Positions 28,556-36,021 of a stretch of DNA of 64,000 bases are shown here, piece after piece. Numbering within the stretch: position 1 is the first letter of the stretch; every line of letters starts with the position of its first letter. The notes under the pieces were generated by a model. That model made no database searches. It saw nothing but the letters and a program-made list of their open reading frames with translations, and had not been told where the DNA came from. Both the position numbers and the translations under genes were made by a program. Source of the stretch: JAGVYF01 sp041650315 (GTDB lineage Archaea > Nanobdellota > Nanobdellia > Woesearchaeales > JAGVYF01); the NCBI GenBank assembly GCA_041650315.1, contig JBAZLJ010000003.1, positions 1-64,000 on the forward strand, in the 5' to 3' direction.

Positions 28556-29689
28556 TTATTGTGTGTTATGTTTCTTTTTCTCAAGCAATTCATGCGCTGA
28601 AGGCACTCTCAGAGCATCTTGCCTTTTCTTCTCTTCAAGGTCTTGCGCTTTCAGTTCATCTATGTACTTCTCAGCGTTTAGTTCTTCCTTGTTAGAAGGT
28701 TCTGGTTCGTCCAAATCAAGCTTATTTTTCTTGATCTGTTCTATGAGCATGTCAGCTTTTGCTTTATCTTCATCAACTACATGACTATGTCCTGAATTAC
28801 TCGTTTTTTTTTTAGCTTCCTCAGGGAAGTCAGGTAAATTGACGGCTTCTTTCAAGCCAAGCATTTCTGCCTCGGCCTTAGCCAAGGAATTTCCAGCAGT
28901 TTCGCTGGTTAGTATTTCTCTTTCCAATGCCACTGCTTTAGCATCTGAATGAGCTTTGCTAATCATTAGTTCGATGATTTCTTTGATAGGATATCCGATT
29001 TCAACAGCCAAGTTAACTGCGCTGACTGCGGCATCTGTGATATTCTGTTCATACTCTTTCTCATCGATGTGCAATACTTTTTTATCGAAAATAGTGCCGT
29101 TTTCGTATGCTGCGGTCAAATCTAGACCGATTTCCATAGGATTGATATTGAATCTGATAAGAAGTTCAGCAACTTTCTGCTTGATTACTTCGCCTTCTTT
29201 AGCTACAATCTTGTCTTCTTTGACTGCGATCTTTCCATTCTCTACGCCGGTTTTGATACCAAGCATACCCAATTCTCCGATGATTGGACCTGGAGCGAAT
29301 GCTGTTGGACCTGCAGGAATGACTAAATCTCTTGGCGCGATTTGACCAGCTTTAGCTGGTGCGCTTGATTTATTCTTCTGCAGAATTTTATATAGGGTAA
29401 AAGGATTATCTTTTGTGAACAATAAAGCAGGCATGCCTTTTAGATGTTCGATTAATTTTTCAAGGCCAGGTTTAGAATCTTTAGCTTTGTCGAAAGCGAA
29501 CTTCATTATTCTACGCTTTGACATCTTTATTACTACAGTATCTCTTAGCTGAGCTCTCATCTTCTGCAATTGAGCAGCTGGCAGGTTCTCCATATTGACT
29601 GCTGCTATGATTGGATACTCTTTCATCAAGTGCACGAATTCGTCCACTGTTTTCTTTTTTGAGTCTGCTACTTTAGCCATTTCAATCAC
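28556..29689 (-). CDS. rpl10: Ribosomal protein P0/L10
   Basis: 377 residues, longer than most archaeal P0 (~310-350). N-terminal rRNA-binding domain with the FTKDNPFTLYKIL and GPTAFAPGPIIGELG motifs, then the archaeal insertion domain and the spine helices that carry P1 dimers. The tail is odd: after a long charged stretch it ends ALRVPSAHELLEKKKHNTQ, not in the usual GLxxLFG-type stalk motif shared with P1. The start overlaps the rpl1 stop by four bases. Confidence 0.93.
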   Translation of the reverse strand: MIEMAKVADSKKKTVDEFVHLMKEYPIIAAVNMENLPAAQLQKMRAQLRDTVVIKMSKRRIMKFAFDKAKDSKPGLEKLIEHLKGMPALLFTKDNPFTLYKILQKNKSSAPAKAGQIAPRDLVIPAGPTAFAPGPIIGELGMLGIKTGVENGKIAVKEDKIVAKEGEVIKQKVAELLIRFNINPMEIGLDLTAAYENGTIFDKKVLHIDEKEYEQNITDAAVSAVNLAVEIGYPIKEIIELMISKAHSDAKAVALEREILTSETAGNSLAKAEAEMLGLKEAVNLPDFPEEAKKKTSNSGHSHVVDEDKAKADMLIEQIKKNKLDLDEPEPSNKEELNAEKYIDELKAQDLEEKKRQDALRVPSAHELLEKKKHNTQ

Positions 29690-30336
29690 GCAATCCTGAC
29701 TGGAGTTCCCATAGTCAGTTTTAAGTATACTGCTCTTACGTTATTAGTATCGTTAGGTAGGTTATGTAGTACTGTATTATAATAAGCCATCGCATTGTCT
29801 GCGATCTGTTCGTCAGTCATTTCTTCAGTTCCGATCAATGCCTGGAGTACAAGTGACTTTTTCCATGCTGCTTTCGCAGTTTTCTGAAGTCTTTCATATA
29901 AAGGCTTCATCAAGAACTTAGGCGGTACGACACATCCAGCTTTAGGGTTCGGCATCTTCCCTCTTGGACCGAATACTCTACCGAAACTTGTAGCTGCTGC
30001 CGGCATGACGTTTGCCTGAGCAACGAAATAATCATATTCATCAGAAAGCTTCTTTACAGCTTTTTTGTCTTTTCCATAGATAGCGAATTCATCAGAAACA
30101 ATGACTTTGTCGCACACTTTAGCTGCTTCTTCTTTAAGTTCCCCGCCTACGAGTGCGCATACTTTTTTCTTCTTAGGAGTATGAGGTAGAGCTATGAATA
30201 GTTCTTTTTGATTTTCAGGTTTCTTTATATCGATACCTTTGAGATTAAGAATAAGATCGAAGGCTTGCTTAAAACCGCGCTTCTTTGATTTTCCCCTTAT
30301 TTCCTTGATTGCTTTTAATACGTCGTTTTTTTCCAT
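29686..30336 (-). CDS. rpl1: Ribosomal protein L1
   Basis: 216 residues. Two-domain L1 with the signature GRVFGPRGKMPNPKAG near residue 125 and the C-terminal RAVYLKLTMGTPVRI strand. It binds 23S rRNA at the L1 stalk. A strong AGGAGG Shine-Dalgarno precedes the ATG and a hairpin lies in the ~58-base leader. First gene of the operon. L1 in several archaea represses its own mRNA, so the leader is a candidate target. Confidence 0.95.
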   Translation of the reverse strand: MEKNDVLKAIKEIRGKSKKRGFKQAFDLILNLKGIDIKKPENQKELFIALPHTPKKKKVCALVGGELKEEAAKVCDKVIVSDEFAIYGKDKKAVKKLSDEYDYFVAQANVMPAAATSFGRVFGPRGKMPNPKAGCVVPPKFLMKPLYERLQKTAKAAWKKSLVLQALIGTEEMTDEQIADNAMAYYNTVLHNLPNDTNNVRAVYLKLTMGTPVRIA

Positions 30337-30368
30337 AATAACTTCCTCCTACACCCTTGCCGATGACA

Positions 30369-30397
30369 AGTTAGTAGTCTTGCGGAAACTAGTAACT
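30369..30397 (-). promoter_or_regulatory. Leader hairpin of the ribosomal-protein operon (possible L1 autoregulatory site)
   Basis: Two ten-base arms pair with one central mismatch (AGTTAGTAGT at 30369 with ACTAGTAACT at 30388), closing a nine-base loop. It starts at about the predicted transcription start. Confidence 0.4.
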
Positions 30398-30414
30398 TCA
30401 TGGAAAGGCGTTTT

Positions 30415-30424
30415 ATTTATAAAG
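30415..30424 (-). promoter_or_regulatory. TATA box of the rpl1-rpl10-rpl12 operon
   Basis: CTTTATAAAT on the minus strand predicts transcription starting near 30394, which leaves a leader of ~58 bases. This is one of the few clearly leadered transcripts in the window and it carries a strong Shine-Dalgarno. Confidence 0.55.
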
Positions 30425-30444
30425 ATTGCGGTTCTGATGGTATG

Positions 30445-30572
30445 TCCAGAATGATGCCAATGTCCTTACTGAACATACTATTTCTACAAGAACATAGCAG
30501 AATTTATTCTGCAGATCTATAGAAAGAAGTAGATGTGAGGCGACATTGGCTCACGATAGTGAGCATTCTGGA
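30445..30572 (+). ncRNA. Structured intergenic element, family A copy 2
   Basis: 128-base core, the same length as copy 1. P1 TCCAGAATG with CATTCTGGA; P2 CCAATGTC (30457) with GACATTGG (30542), differing from copy 1 at two pairs with both partners changed; apical hairpin GCAGAAT-TT-ATTCTGC (30497-30512); side hairpin CTCAC-GATA-GTGAG (30550-30563). CTGAACAT and GATGTGA are unchanged. A nine-base direct repeat CGGTTCTGA flanks it (30429 and 30579), which could be a target-site duplication. Lies upstream of the L1 operon promoter. Confidence 0.6.
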
Positions 30573-30639
30573 CACGCCCGGTTCTGAAGCTTTATAGTAA
30601 ATCTATTCCCATCTAGCCGATTATGTTATAATTCGGGAT

Positions 30640-30682
30640 TATCATATATGATAGTCTCATTCTCAGTGCTAAGAATAAGACT
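30640..30682. other. Palindrome and hairpin upstream of the P-loop kinase gene
   Basis: A 14-base perfect palindrome TATCATATATGATA (30640-30653) runs into a hairpin with arms AGTCTCATTCT (30653) and AGAATAAGACT (30672) that pair at ten of eleven positions. The stretch from 30573 to 30771 holds nothing else I recognise apart from the AGGTGAT ribosome site just before 30772. Confidence 0.35.
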
Positions 30683-30771
30683 GGGGCGGAGAATGGCGTT
30701 TTCCATACTATATTTTCATAGACAGATATGTTTAAAAGTTAGGGGATTGAGATATTGCGCTAGGTGATAGT

Positions 30772-31323
30772 ATGAAAATTGCATTTATAGGTACTCATGG
30801 CATAGGAAAGACTACTTTGGCACACGAATTATGTGCAGCGTTAAAGAAAAGACATATCACGACAGAACTTCTTCAGGAAGTGGCAGGCACTTGTCCTCTT
30901 CCAATTAATGAAAAGACTGGCAAATCTTCACAGGAATGGATTCTGACTACTCAATTGCAAAAAGAAATAGAATTAGAATACAGATTAAGTAAGTCTAGTA
31001 AACCTGGCGTTCTGGTCTGCGATCGCTCAATATTCGACGCTTATGTCTATTCATATAATGCAATGGGTCATGATGAAGTTTGGAAAAATCTAGTGCTCAG
31101 CAGGATGCCAACCTATGATCTTCTTTTTAAGGTATCTATAAATCCCGATTATGGACTTACTGCCGACGGAGTGAGATCAGTTGATTCTATCTTCCAACAG
31201 AGCATAGATAAGAAGATGGACGATTTGTTAGAGCAGTTCAAGATTCCAGTAAAGAAACATATTTCGATTGAGTCAACATTGGAGACAGTATTGGCAATGT
31301 ATAGGGGAATCTCCGCAAAATAA
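30772..31323 (+). CDS. P-loop nucleotide/nucleoside kinase-like ATPase (AAA_28/NadR-like)
   Basis: 183 residues. Walker A GTHGIGKTT at residue 7, a VCDRSIFDAYVY segment near 81 like the NadR kinase/Ttd14 family, and an Asp/Arg-rich lid region (YGLTADGVRSVD). The substrate is not predictable from sequence. A Shine-Dalgarno AGGTGAT stands a few bases before the ATG. The next gene starts 27 bases after its stop on the same strand and may share a transcript. Confidence 0.72.
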   Translation: MKIAFIGTHGIGKTTLAHELCAALKKRHITTELLQEVAGTCPLPINEKTGKSSQEWILTTQLQKEIELEYRLSKSSKPGVLVCDRSIFDAYVYSYNAMGHDEVWKNLVLSRMPTYDLLFKVSINPDYGLTADGVRSVDSIFQQSIDKKMDDLLEQFKIPVKKHISIESTLETVLAMYRGISAK

Positions 31324-31350
31324 TTAAATCAAAGACTATCTCGTCGACTG

Positions 31351-31995
31351 ATGGAGAAAGTAATAACTAAAGATTCATCAGTCACATTTTATTCTGAAAA
31401 ATATAAAGAGACTTATAGATCCATTTCTGGCGCAGAAGAAGAATCAGTAAAGAAATTTGTAGAGCCTGCAAAAGTCGCAGAAAAGGCAAAATCCGGCAGA
31501 ATAGATATCCTCGATGTATGTTTTGGTCTCGGCTATAATTCAGCAGCAGCTATCGACGCTGCGTTGAAGTCAAATCCCAATTGCAAAGTCTCAGTCCTAG
31601 GACTAGAGAATGATACTGAGATTATCAGCAAGATAGAGGAAGTGAATCCTTCATTTCAATCGTATAAAATCATAAAGAAATTGATCAAGATGCATGAAAT
31701 TTCTGAGAAAAACATTCACATAAAATTAATAATAGGCGATGCTAGGAATACAATCAAACAATTGAATACAAAGTTCAACGTGATATTCCACGATCCATTT
31801 TCGCCGAAAGCATGTCCTGAACTATGGACAGAGGAATTCTTTAAGGATATAGCAAAAGTATCTCAGCCAGGCACGATTCTAACTACTTATTCATGCGCAA
31901 GGATTGTAAGAGATAACTTGAATAAAGCAGGATTTAATACAGAAGACGGGCCATGCATAGGTCGGAAAGCTCCGTCAACTATTGCATATTTCTGA
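31351..31995 (+). CDS. MnmC-like SAM-dependent methyltransferase (DUF752)
   Basis: 214 residues. SAM motif ILDVCFGLGYNSAAA (about residue 52), an acidic position in VLGLENDTE, and the diagnostic HDPFSPKACPELWTEEFF (about 149) of the MnmC methyltransferase family, then YSCARIVRDNL. MnmC methylates 5-aminomethyluridine of the tRNA wobble base in bacteria; archaeal stand-alone versions are less well studied. No oxidase domain is fused. A terminator hairpin follows. Confidence 0.78.
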   Translation: MEKVITKDSSVTFYSEKYKETYRSISGAEEESVKKFVEPAKVAEKAKSGRIDILDVCFGLGYNSAAAIDAALKSNPNCKVSVLGLENDTEIISKIEEVNPSFQSYKIIKKLIKMHEISEKNIHIKLIIGDARNTIKQLNTKFNVIFHDPFSPKACPELWTEEFFKDIAKVSQPGTILTTYSCARIVRDNLNKAGFNTEDGPCIGRKAPSTIAYF

Positions 31996-32002
31996 TTAAG
32001 TT

Positions 32003-32038
32003 AGTAAAAAAAGGGGCTACGGCCCCTACCTCTTTTTT
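32003..32038. terminator. Bidirectional terminator hairpin
   Basis: AGGGGC-TACG-GCCCCT (32012-32027) with A-rich sequence before it and TCTTTTTT after it. It can end the MnmC-like gene on the plus strand and any minus-strand transcript coming from 32.4 kb. Confidence 0.6.
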
Positions 32039-32368
32039 CCTCAAGAAAAATTTGGCGGTATGCGCTGGTGGTTGTGGCCCCCAGGCAAGGGTGGTGGTAA
32101 GGTAATTCCGAGCAGGATAGCCAAGTTGCAAGTAGGTTTGGTCAACCCTATCAGCCCACATAATTTTCCTTCTGCATTTATGGGGCATATCATCATTTTA
32201 CCTCTTTTTACGCCAAATATAGACATTGTTTCTAGTATGCCAAAAATGTAAAAAGGACTCCTTGAGTGTGAGGGGGTGGTTTTCCAGAACAACTATAAGG
32301 AGTCCCTAAAGACGCTGATGGTACAAGACCCTTAACCTTGATTAAGGATCCAATTTATGGTTACTAAT
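32005..32368 (-). ncRNA. Candidate ~360 nt structured RNA, minus strand
   Basis: A 583-base gene-free gap, notably GC-richer than its surroundings. On the minus strand a TATA box (ATTTATATA, 32389-32397) predicts a start near 32368 and the T-rich terminator ends it near 32005. Internal pairing: GGACTCCTT (32255) with AAGGAGTCC (32297); a bulged hairpin at 32154-32186; a long-range stem ATTTGGCG (32050) with CGCCAAAT (32211). I could not match RNase P or SRP consensus motifs. A 60-80-codon minus-strand reading frame overlaps it but has no recognisable features. Strand and ends are inference. Confidence 0.35.
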
Positions 32369-32533
32369 AGAGATTATAGTTAAACAAGTATATAAATGTT
32401 ACCTTTTTGTATACTGGTATAAGTAATATACACATATTAGCCTTAATCATATAGAAAATAGTGATATTTTAATATAAAAGCAATATTTAGAATTGTTAAT
32501 AGATTATTTAGCAAAATTAACAATAATAGTCAA

Positions 32534-32568
32534 AATTTAATCAAAATTGACCGAATTTAATCAAAATT
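32534..32568. repeat. 15-base direct repeat in front of polB
   Basis: AATTTAATCAAAATT occurs at 32534 and 32554, twenty bases (about two helical turns) apart, ending ten bases before the polB ATG. It overlaps where the promoter of a leaderless polB would lie, so it may be an operator. Confidence 0.5.
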
Positions 32569-32578
32569 ATTAATAAAA

Positions 32579-35035
32579 ATGAAAAAAATACACTTTTACC
32601 CTATAGATATAAGCTATCAGTTAGTAAATGATATATCCAAATTTTATATCTATGGCAGAACAGAAGAAGGCGAACAAATATGCGCGATTGATCAGACGTT
32701 CAAACCTTATTTCTTGGTAGAGCTGAAGGACAACAATATGATAGAATCAGCGAAACAAGATTTTTTACATCTGTCTATCCCGGAAGCACAAATTATAGAT
32801 GTGCAATTAGGGGAAAAGATAATCTCTAACGAGGATAGAAAGCTTTTGAAAGTATTCACAAAGCTTCCAAACCAGATTCCAGACGCAGCTAAATTTTTTC
32901 AAGCATTGCATCAGGTAAAGGCGGTATACGAACACGACATAAAGTTCGTGACACGATATCTCATTGATAACAAAATCATTCCATTAGTGTTAATAGAAGT
33001 CAAGGGCGAATATATCGAAGACAAAAATGTAAAATCAAGAGTGCCTTGTTTTGAAGTAAATGAAATCAGGCAAGCTAAAGATGAAATCAAATCATTGACA
33101 GAACCAAAAGTATTGGCGCTTGACATTGAGACATACAATCCGTCCGGTAAGATATTCGCGCCAGAGAAAGATCCGATTATCATGCTCAGTCTGTACGGGA
33201 ATGATCTAAAAAAAGTCATCACCTACAAAAAGTTCAAGCACAAATTGGATTATATTGAATTTGTTAAAGATGAAAAGGAATTGCTACAAAGATTCAAGGA
33301 ATTAATCATCGAATACGCCCCAGATATAATCACTGGCTACAATTCAGACAATTTTGATTTACCATACATTAACACGAGGGCGAGGCTTAGTGGAGTAGAA
33401 CTAGACTTAGGATTAGATTATTCATATCTAAAAACAGATGCCCGTTCTGAAGAAGCAAGAATTACAGGAATCGCGCACATAGACCTACTGAATTTTATTC
33501 GACGAATCATGGGCAGGACATTAAAGTCAGATTTCTTCACATTGAGCGAAGTATCAAAAGAGCTTCTTAATGATGATAAGGTAGATATTGAGATTAGTGA
33601 TATGTTCAAAGCATGGGAAGATAATAAAGGTCTAGAAAAATATGTAGAATACAATCTGAAAGATTCAGAACTTGCATACAGATTATTCCAGAAAGTCTAT
33701 CCAAATATGCTGGAATTAATTAAAATAGTCGGTCTTCCGATATTTGAATTGTCAAGGACAAGCCATTCACAGTTGGTAGAGAATTACGCAATAAGGCAGA
33801 CTACTAACCATAACGAGATTATTCCAAGCAGACCATCGTATCATGAAAAAGAAGAAAGAAGCATGACTTCATATCAGGGCGGTTCTGTATTTCAGCCGAA
33901 AGCAGGGCTTTACAAGGATATTGCAGTTGTTGATTTCAGAAGTTTTTGGCCTTCATTGATAGTATCGCATAACATAGGTCCATCCACGATAGATTGTGAT
34001 TGCTGTGAAAAATCTAAATTGAAGATAGAGGTAGAGGGTAGGCAGTTCCATTTCTGCGAGAAGCATAGAGGATTTGTTCCAGACATATTGAAGGAGCTTA
34101 TCCAGAAGAGGGCAGAAGTGAAAAGAAAACTGAAAGAGAATAAGAAGGATGTATTATTGAGCGCAAGATCCCAGGCGCTTAAGGATTTATCGAACGCATT
34201 CTATGGTTACCTAGGTTTTTCATCAGCTAGATGGTATGATGTGAATTGTTCAAAATCAATAACTGCATTTGGTCGCAAATATATACAAGAAGTGATGGAT
34301 AAAGCGATGAAGAAAGATTTCGGCATTGTATATAGCGATACAGATTCCGTTTTCCTAGAAATGAAAGGCAAAACATTGGATCAAGTCAAAGAATTTGTGA
34401 ATAATATTAACAAGGATCTCCTGGAGAATATGGAACTTGAGTTGGATGAATACTACCCAGCTGCATTATTCGTATCGATGAAATCAGCAGAGGGTGGCGC
34501 AAAGAAACGTTATGCCTTATTGACAAAAGACCATGAACTGAAAATCAAAGGCTTTGAAAGCGTCAGAAGAAATACTTCACCAATATCAAAAGAGGTCCAG
34601 GAGACAATACTCAAACTAATTTTAGCGGATAATGCGCCGAAGAAAGCATTGGATTATCTCAAGAAAGAGATAGATGATCTCAGGAAGAAGAAAATAAAGA
34701 AAGAAAGATTGATAATGACTACTCAGCTTCAAAAACCAATTGAGGAGTATGATTCAGTCATGCCGCATGTAGCGGTTGCTAAAAGGATGGTTGAGCAAGG
34801 TTATGAGATGAATCCCGGATCAGTTATCCAATTCATAATCACGAAAGGTACAGGGAAGATCAGCGAGAGAGCAAGATTGCCGAAAGAAACAAATGAAGGC
34901 GATTATGATCCCGAGTATTATATTAACAATCAGATTATTCCTGCAGTAGAGAAGATATTCGAAGCTTTGGGATATAATCTTGAAGAGATTCTCACCGCCA
35001 AAAGTCAGAGTTCGCTTAGTGCTTTTCTAAAATAA
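32579..35035 (+). CDS. polB: Family-B DNA polymerase
   Basis: 818 residues, single polypeptide. Proofreading exonuclease motifs: LALDIETYN (about 178), GYNSDNFDLPYI (253), YNLKDSELAYRL (356). Polymerase motifs: A DFRSFWPSLI (450), B KDLSNAFYGYLGF (534), C YSDTDSVF (584). All metal-binding Asp residues are present, so it should be active. Motif A is unusual: SFWPS in place of SLYPS, which changes the steric-gate Tyr to Trp. A four-Cys pair (CDCCEK...FCEKH, about 475-500) lies in the palm/fingers region. Likely the main B-type replicase or a repair enzyme. Followed at 74 bases by a coiled-coil/winged-helix gene. Confidence 0.93.
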   Translation: MKKIHFYPIDISYQLVNDISKFYIYGRTEEGEQICAIDQTFKPYFLVELKDNNMIESAKQDFLHLSIPEAQIIDVQLGEKIISNEDRKLLKVFTKLPNQIPDAAKFFQALHQVKAVYEHDIKFVTRYLIDNKIIPLVLIEVKGEYIEDKNVKSRVPCFEVNEIRQAKDEIKSLTEPKVLALDIETYNPSGKIFAPEKDPIIMLSLYGNDLKKVITYKKFKHKLDYIEFVKDEKELLQRFKELIIEYAPDIITGYNSDNFDLPYINTRARLSGVELDLGLDYSYLKTDARSEEARITGIAHIDLLNFIRRIMGRTLKSDFFTLSEVSKELLNDDKVDIEISDMFKAWEDNKGLEKYVEYNLKDSELAYRLFQKVYPNMLELIKIVGLPIFELSRTSHSQLVENYAIRQTTNHNEIIPSRPSYHEKEERSMTSYQGGSVFQPKAGLYKDIAVVDFRSFWPSLIVSHNIGPSTIDCDCCEKSKLKIEVEGRQFHFCEKHRGFVPDILKELIQKRAEVKRKLKENKKDVLLSARSQALKDLSNAFYGYLGFSSARWYDVNCSKSITAFGRKYIQEVMDKAMKKDFGIVYSDTDSVFLEMKGKTLDQVKEFVNNINKDLLENMELELDEYYPAALFVSMKSAEGGAKKRYALLTKDHELKIKGFESVRRNTSPISKEVQETILKLILADNAPKKALDYLKKEIDDLRKKKIKKERLIMTTQLQKPIEEYDSVMPHVAVAKRMVEQGYEMNPGSVIQFIITKGTGKISERARLPKETNEGDYDPEYYINNQIIPAVEKIFEALGYNLEEILTAKSQSSLSAFLK

Positions 35036-35108
35036 GTTAATTGCAATAATAATCCTTAAATAACTCTAAACTATCCCATTATCAAGGGGTTGATATCAAG
35101 GTGATAGA

Positions 35109-35660
35109 TTGGCAGTAGATTCTGAGCTGGAAGCATTAAAGCAAGTTTTGAAGAAGACTTTTGAGAACATAAAAGAAGATATTTCTACTAATAAGGCAGA
35201 TGCAACAGTGAACTCTAGAGAGATAGAGCGTTTACACGAATACAATCGTAAGCTGGAAATGCAGTTGATGCAGCAGAGCGAGACAATTAAAGCGATGCAA
35301 ATAGAATTATCTAAACTGAATGAATCTGCACTTAACCAAGCGCAACAAACACAACAGGCGCAACAAGTAATAATTCAACAAGTTAAACCTGTAGAGAACG
35401 GATTAGATGCCCAAATTCTTAGGAAAGTGGATCGCAATAGAAAATCATTAGTGAAAAAGAAGATAATAGCAATAGCTTCATCACAAGAATTGACTCTTCC
35501 AGAACTTAAGGATATAGTAGTAGACGAGCAAAATCTATGCTCAAAAGCTTCTTTTTATAGGTATTTTGAAGATTTGAAGGTAAAAGGTCATTTAAGTACT
35601 ATATCCATAGATGATTCTGAAATAGTAGTATGTAAGAAGCTTGAGACTAGTCTCAGATAG
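35109..35660 (+). CDS. Coiled-coil plus winged-helix DNA-binding-like protein (copy 1)
   Basis: 183 residues. Starts at a TTG with AGGTGA upstream. N-terminal helix LKQVLKKTFENIKEDI, a coiled coil (to ~80), a Gln-rich stretch (QAQQTQQAQQVIIQQ) and a C-terminal domain (about 110-183) whose core VVDEQNLCSKASFYRYFEDL is shared with the protein at 44410-45141. That domain has the helix-turn-helix-wing outline. A dense (T)GAGACTA array begins inside its last codons and runs 160 bases downstream. DNA binding at that array is inferred. No named family recognised. Confidence 0.7.
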   Translation: MAVDSELEALKQVLKKTFENIKEDISTNKADATVNSREIERLHEYNRKLEMQLMQQSETIKAMQIELSKLNESALNQAQQTQQAQQVIIQQVKPVENGLDAQILRKVDRNRKSLVKKKIIAIASSQELTLPELKDIVVDEQNLCSKASFYRYFEDLKVKGHLSTISIDDSEIVVCKKLETSLR

Positions 35661-35817
35661 TCTATAACTGCCTTATTCTTAGTTTATACGCTTTGAGACA
35701 AACTGAGACTATAAACAAGTTCCATGAGAAGCGATGGGGTGTCTCAATGAGACAATCTTGATACTATTTAAGACTTATATCTCTGAATTGAGACTATATG
35801 AGACTATATTGAGTCTT
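35643..35817. repeat. GAGACT motif array
   Basis: About nine copies of GAGAC/GTCTC in 175 bases: palindrome GAGACTAGTCTC (35643-35654), single sites near 35659, 35695 and 35705, inverted pair TGTCTC-AAT-GAGACA (35740-35754), and ten-base tandem copies TGAGACTATA at 35789-35808 followed by GAGTCT. The rest of the gap to 36021 holds only a TATA-like ATTTATATAC (about 35906) and the GAGGTTGAT ribosome site of the next gene. Confidence 0.65.
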
Positions 35818-36021
35818 TTTTATAAAAAAATCAGCTATTTATTATATATAGCACGAAAAGAGCCCACATTTATGGTTTATTCTAATAAGGAGCTCAAAAA
35901 GGAACATTTATATACTAAATTTAGTACTAATTCCTTCATATACTGATTTAGGACGTCGCAAGAGGTCTATGATTAGTATAATCATATTCAAAATATTCAT
36001 AAAAACGAGGTTGATCTAAAA

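Noticed and set aside
32041..32292. Minus-strand frame of 61-83 codons overlapping the candidate RNA
   Set aside because: No recognisable domain, Pro-rich random-looking tail, and it lies inside sequence with strong base pairing. Kept only as a caveat to the RNA call.
32005..32368. RNase P RNA or SRP RNA
   Set aside because: I looked for conserved RNase P boxes (GAGGAAAGTC type) and the SRP helix-8 GGAAG...AGCA pattern on both strands and did not find them. A model search is needed to be sure.
35643..35817. CRISPR array or tRNA cluster
   Set aside because: Motifs are too short and too close; no tRNA fold.
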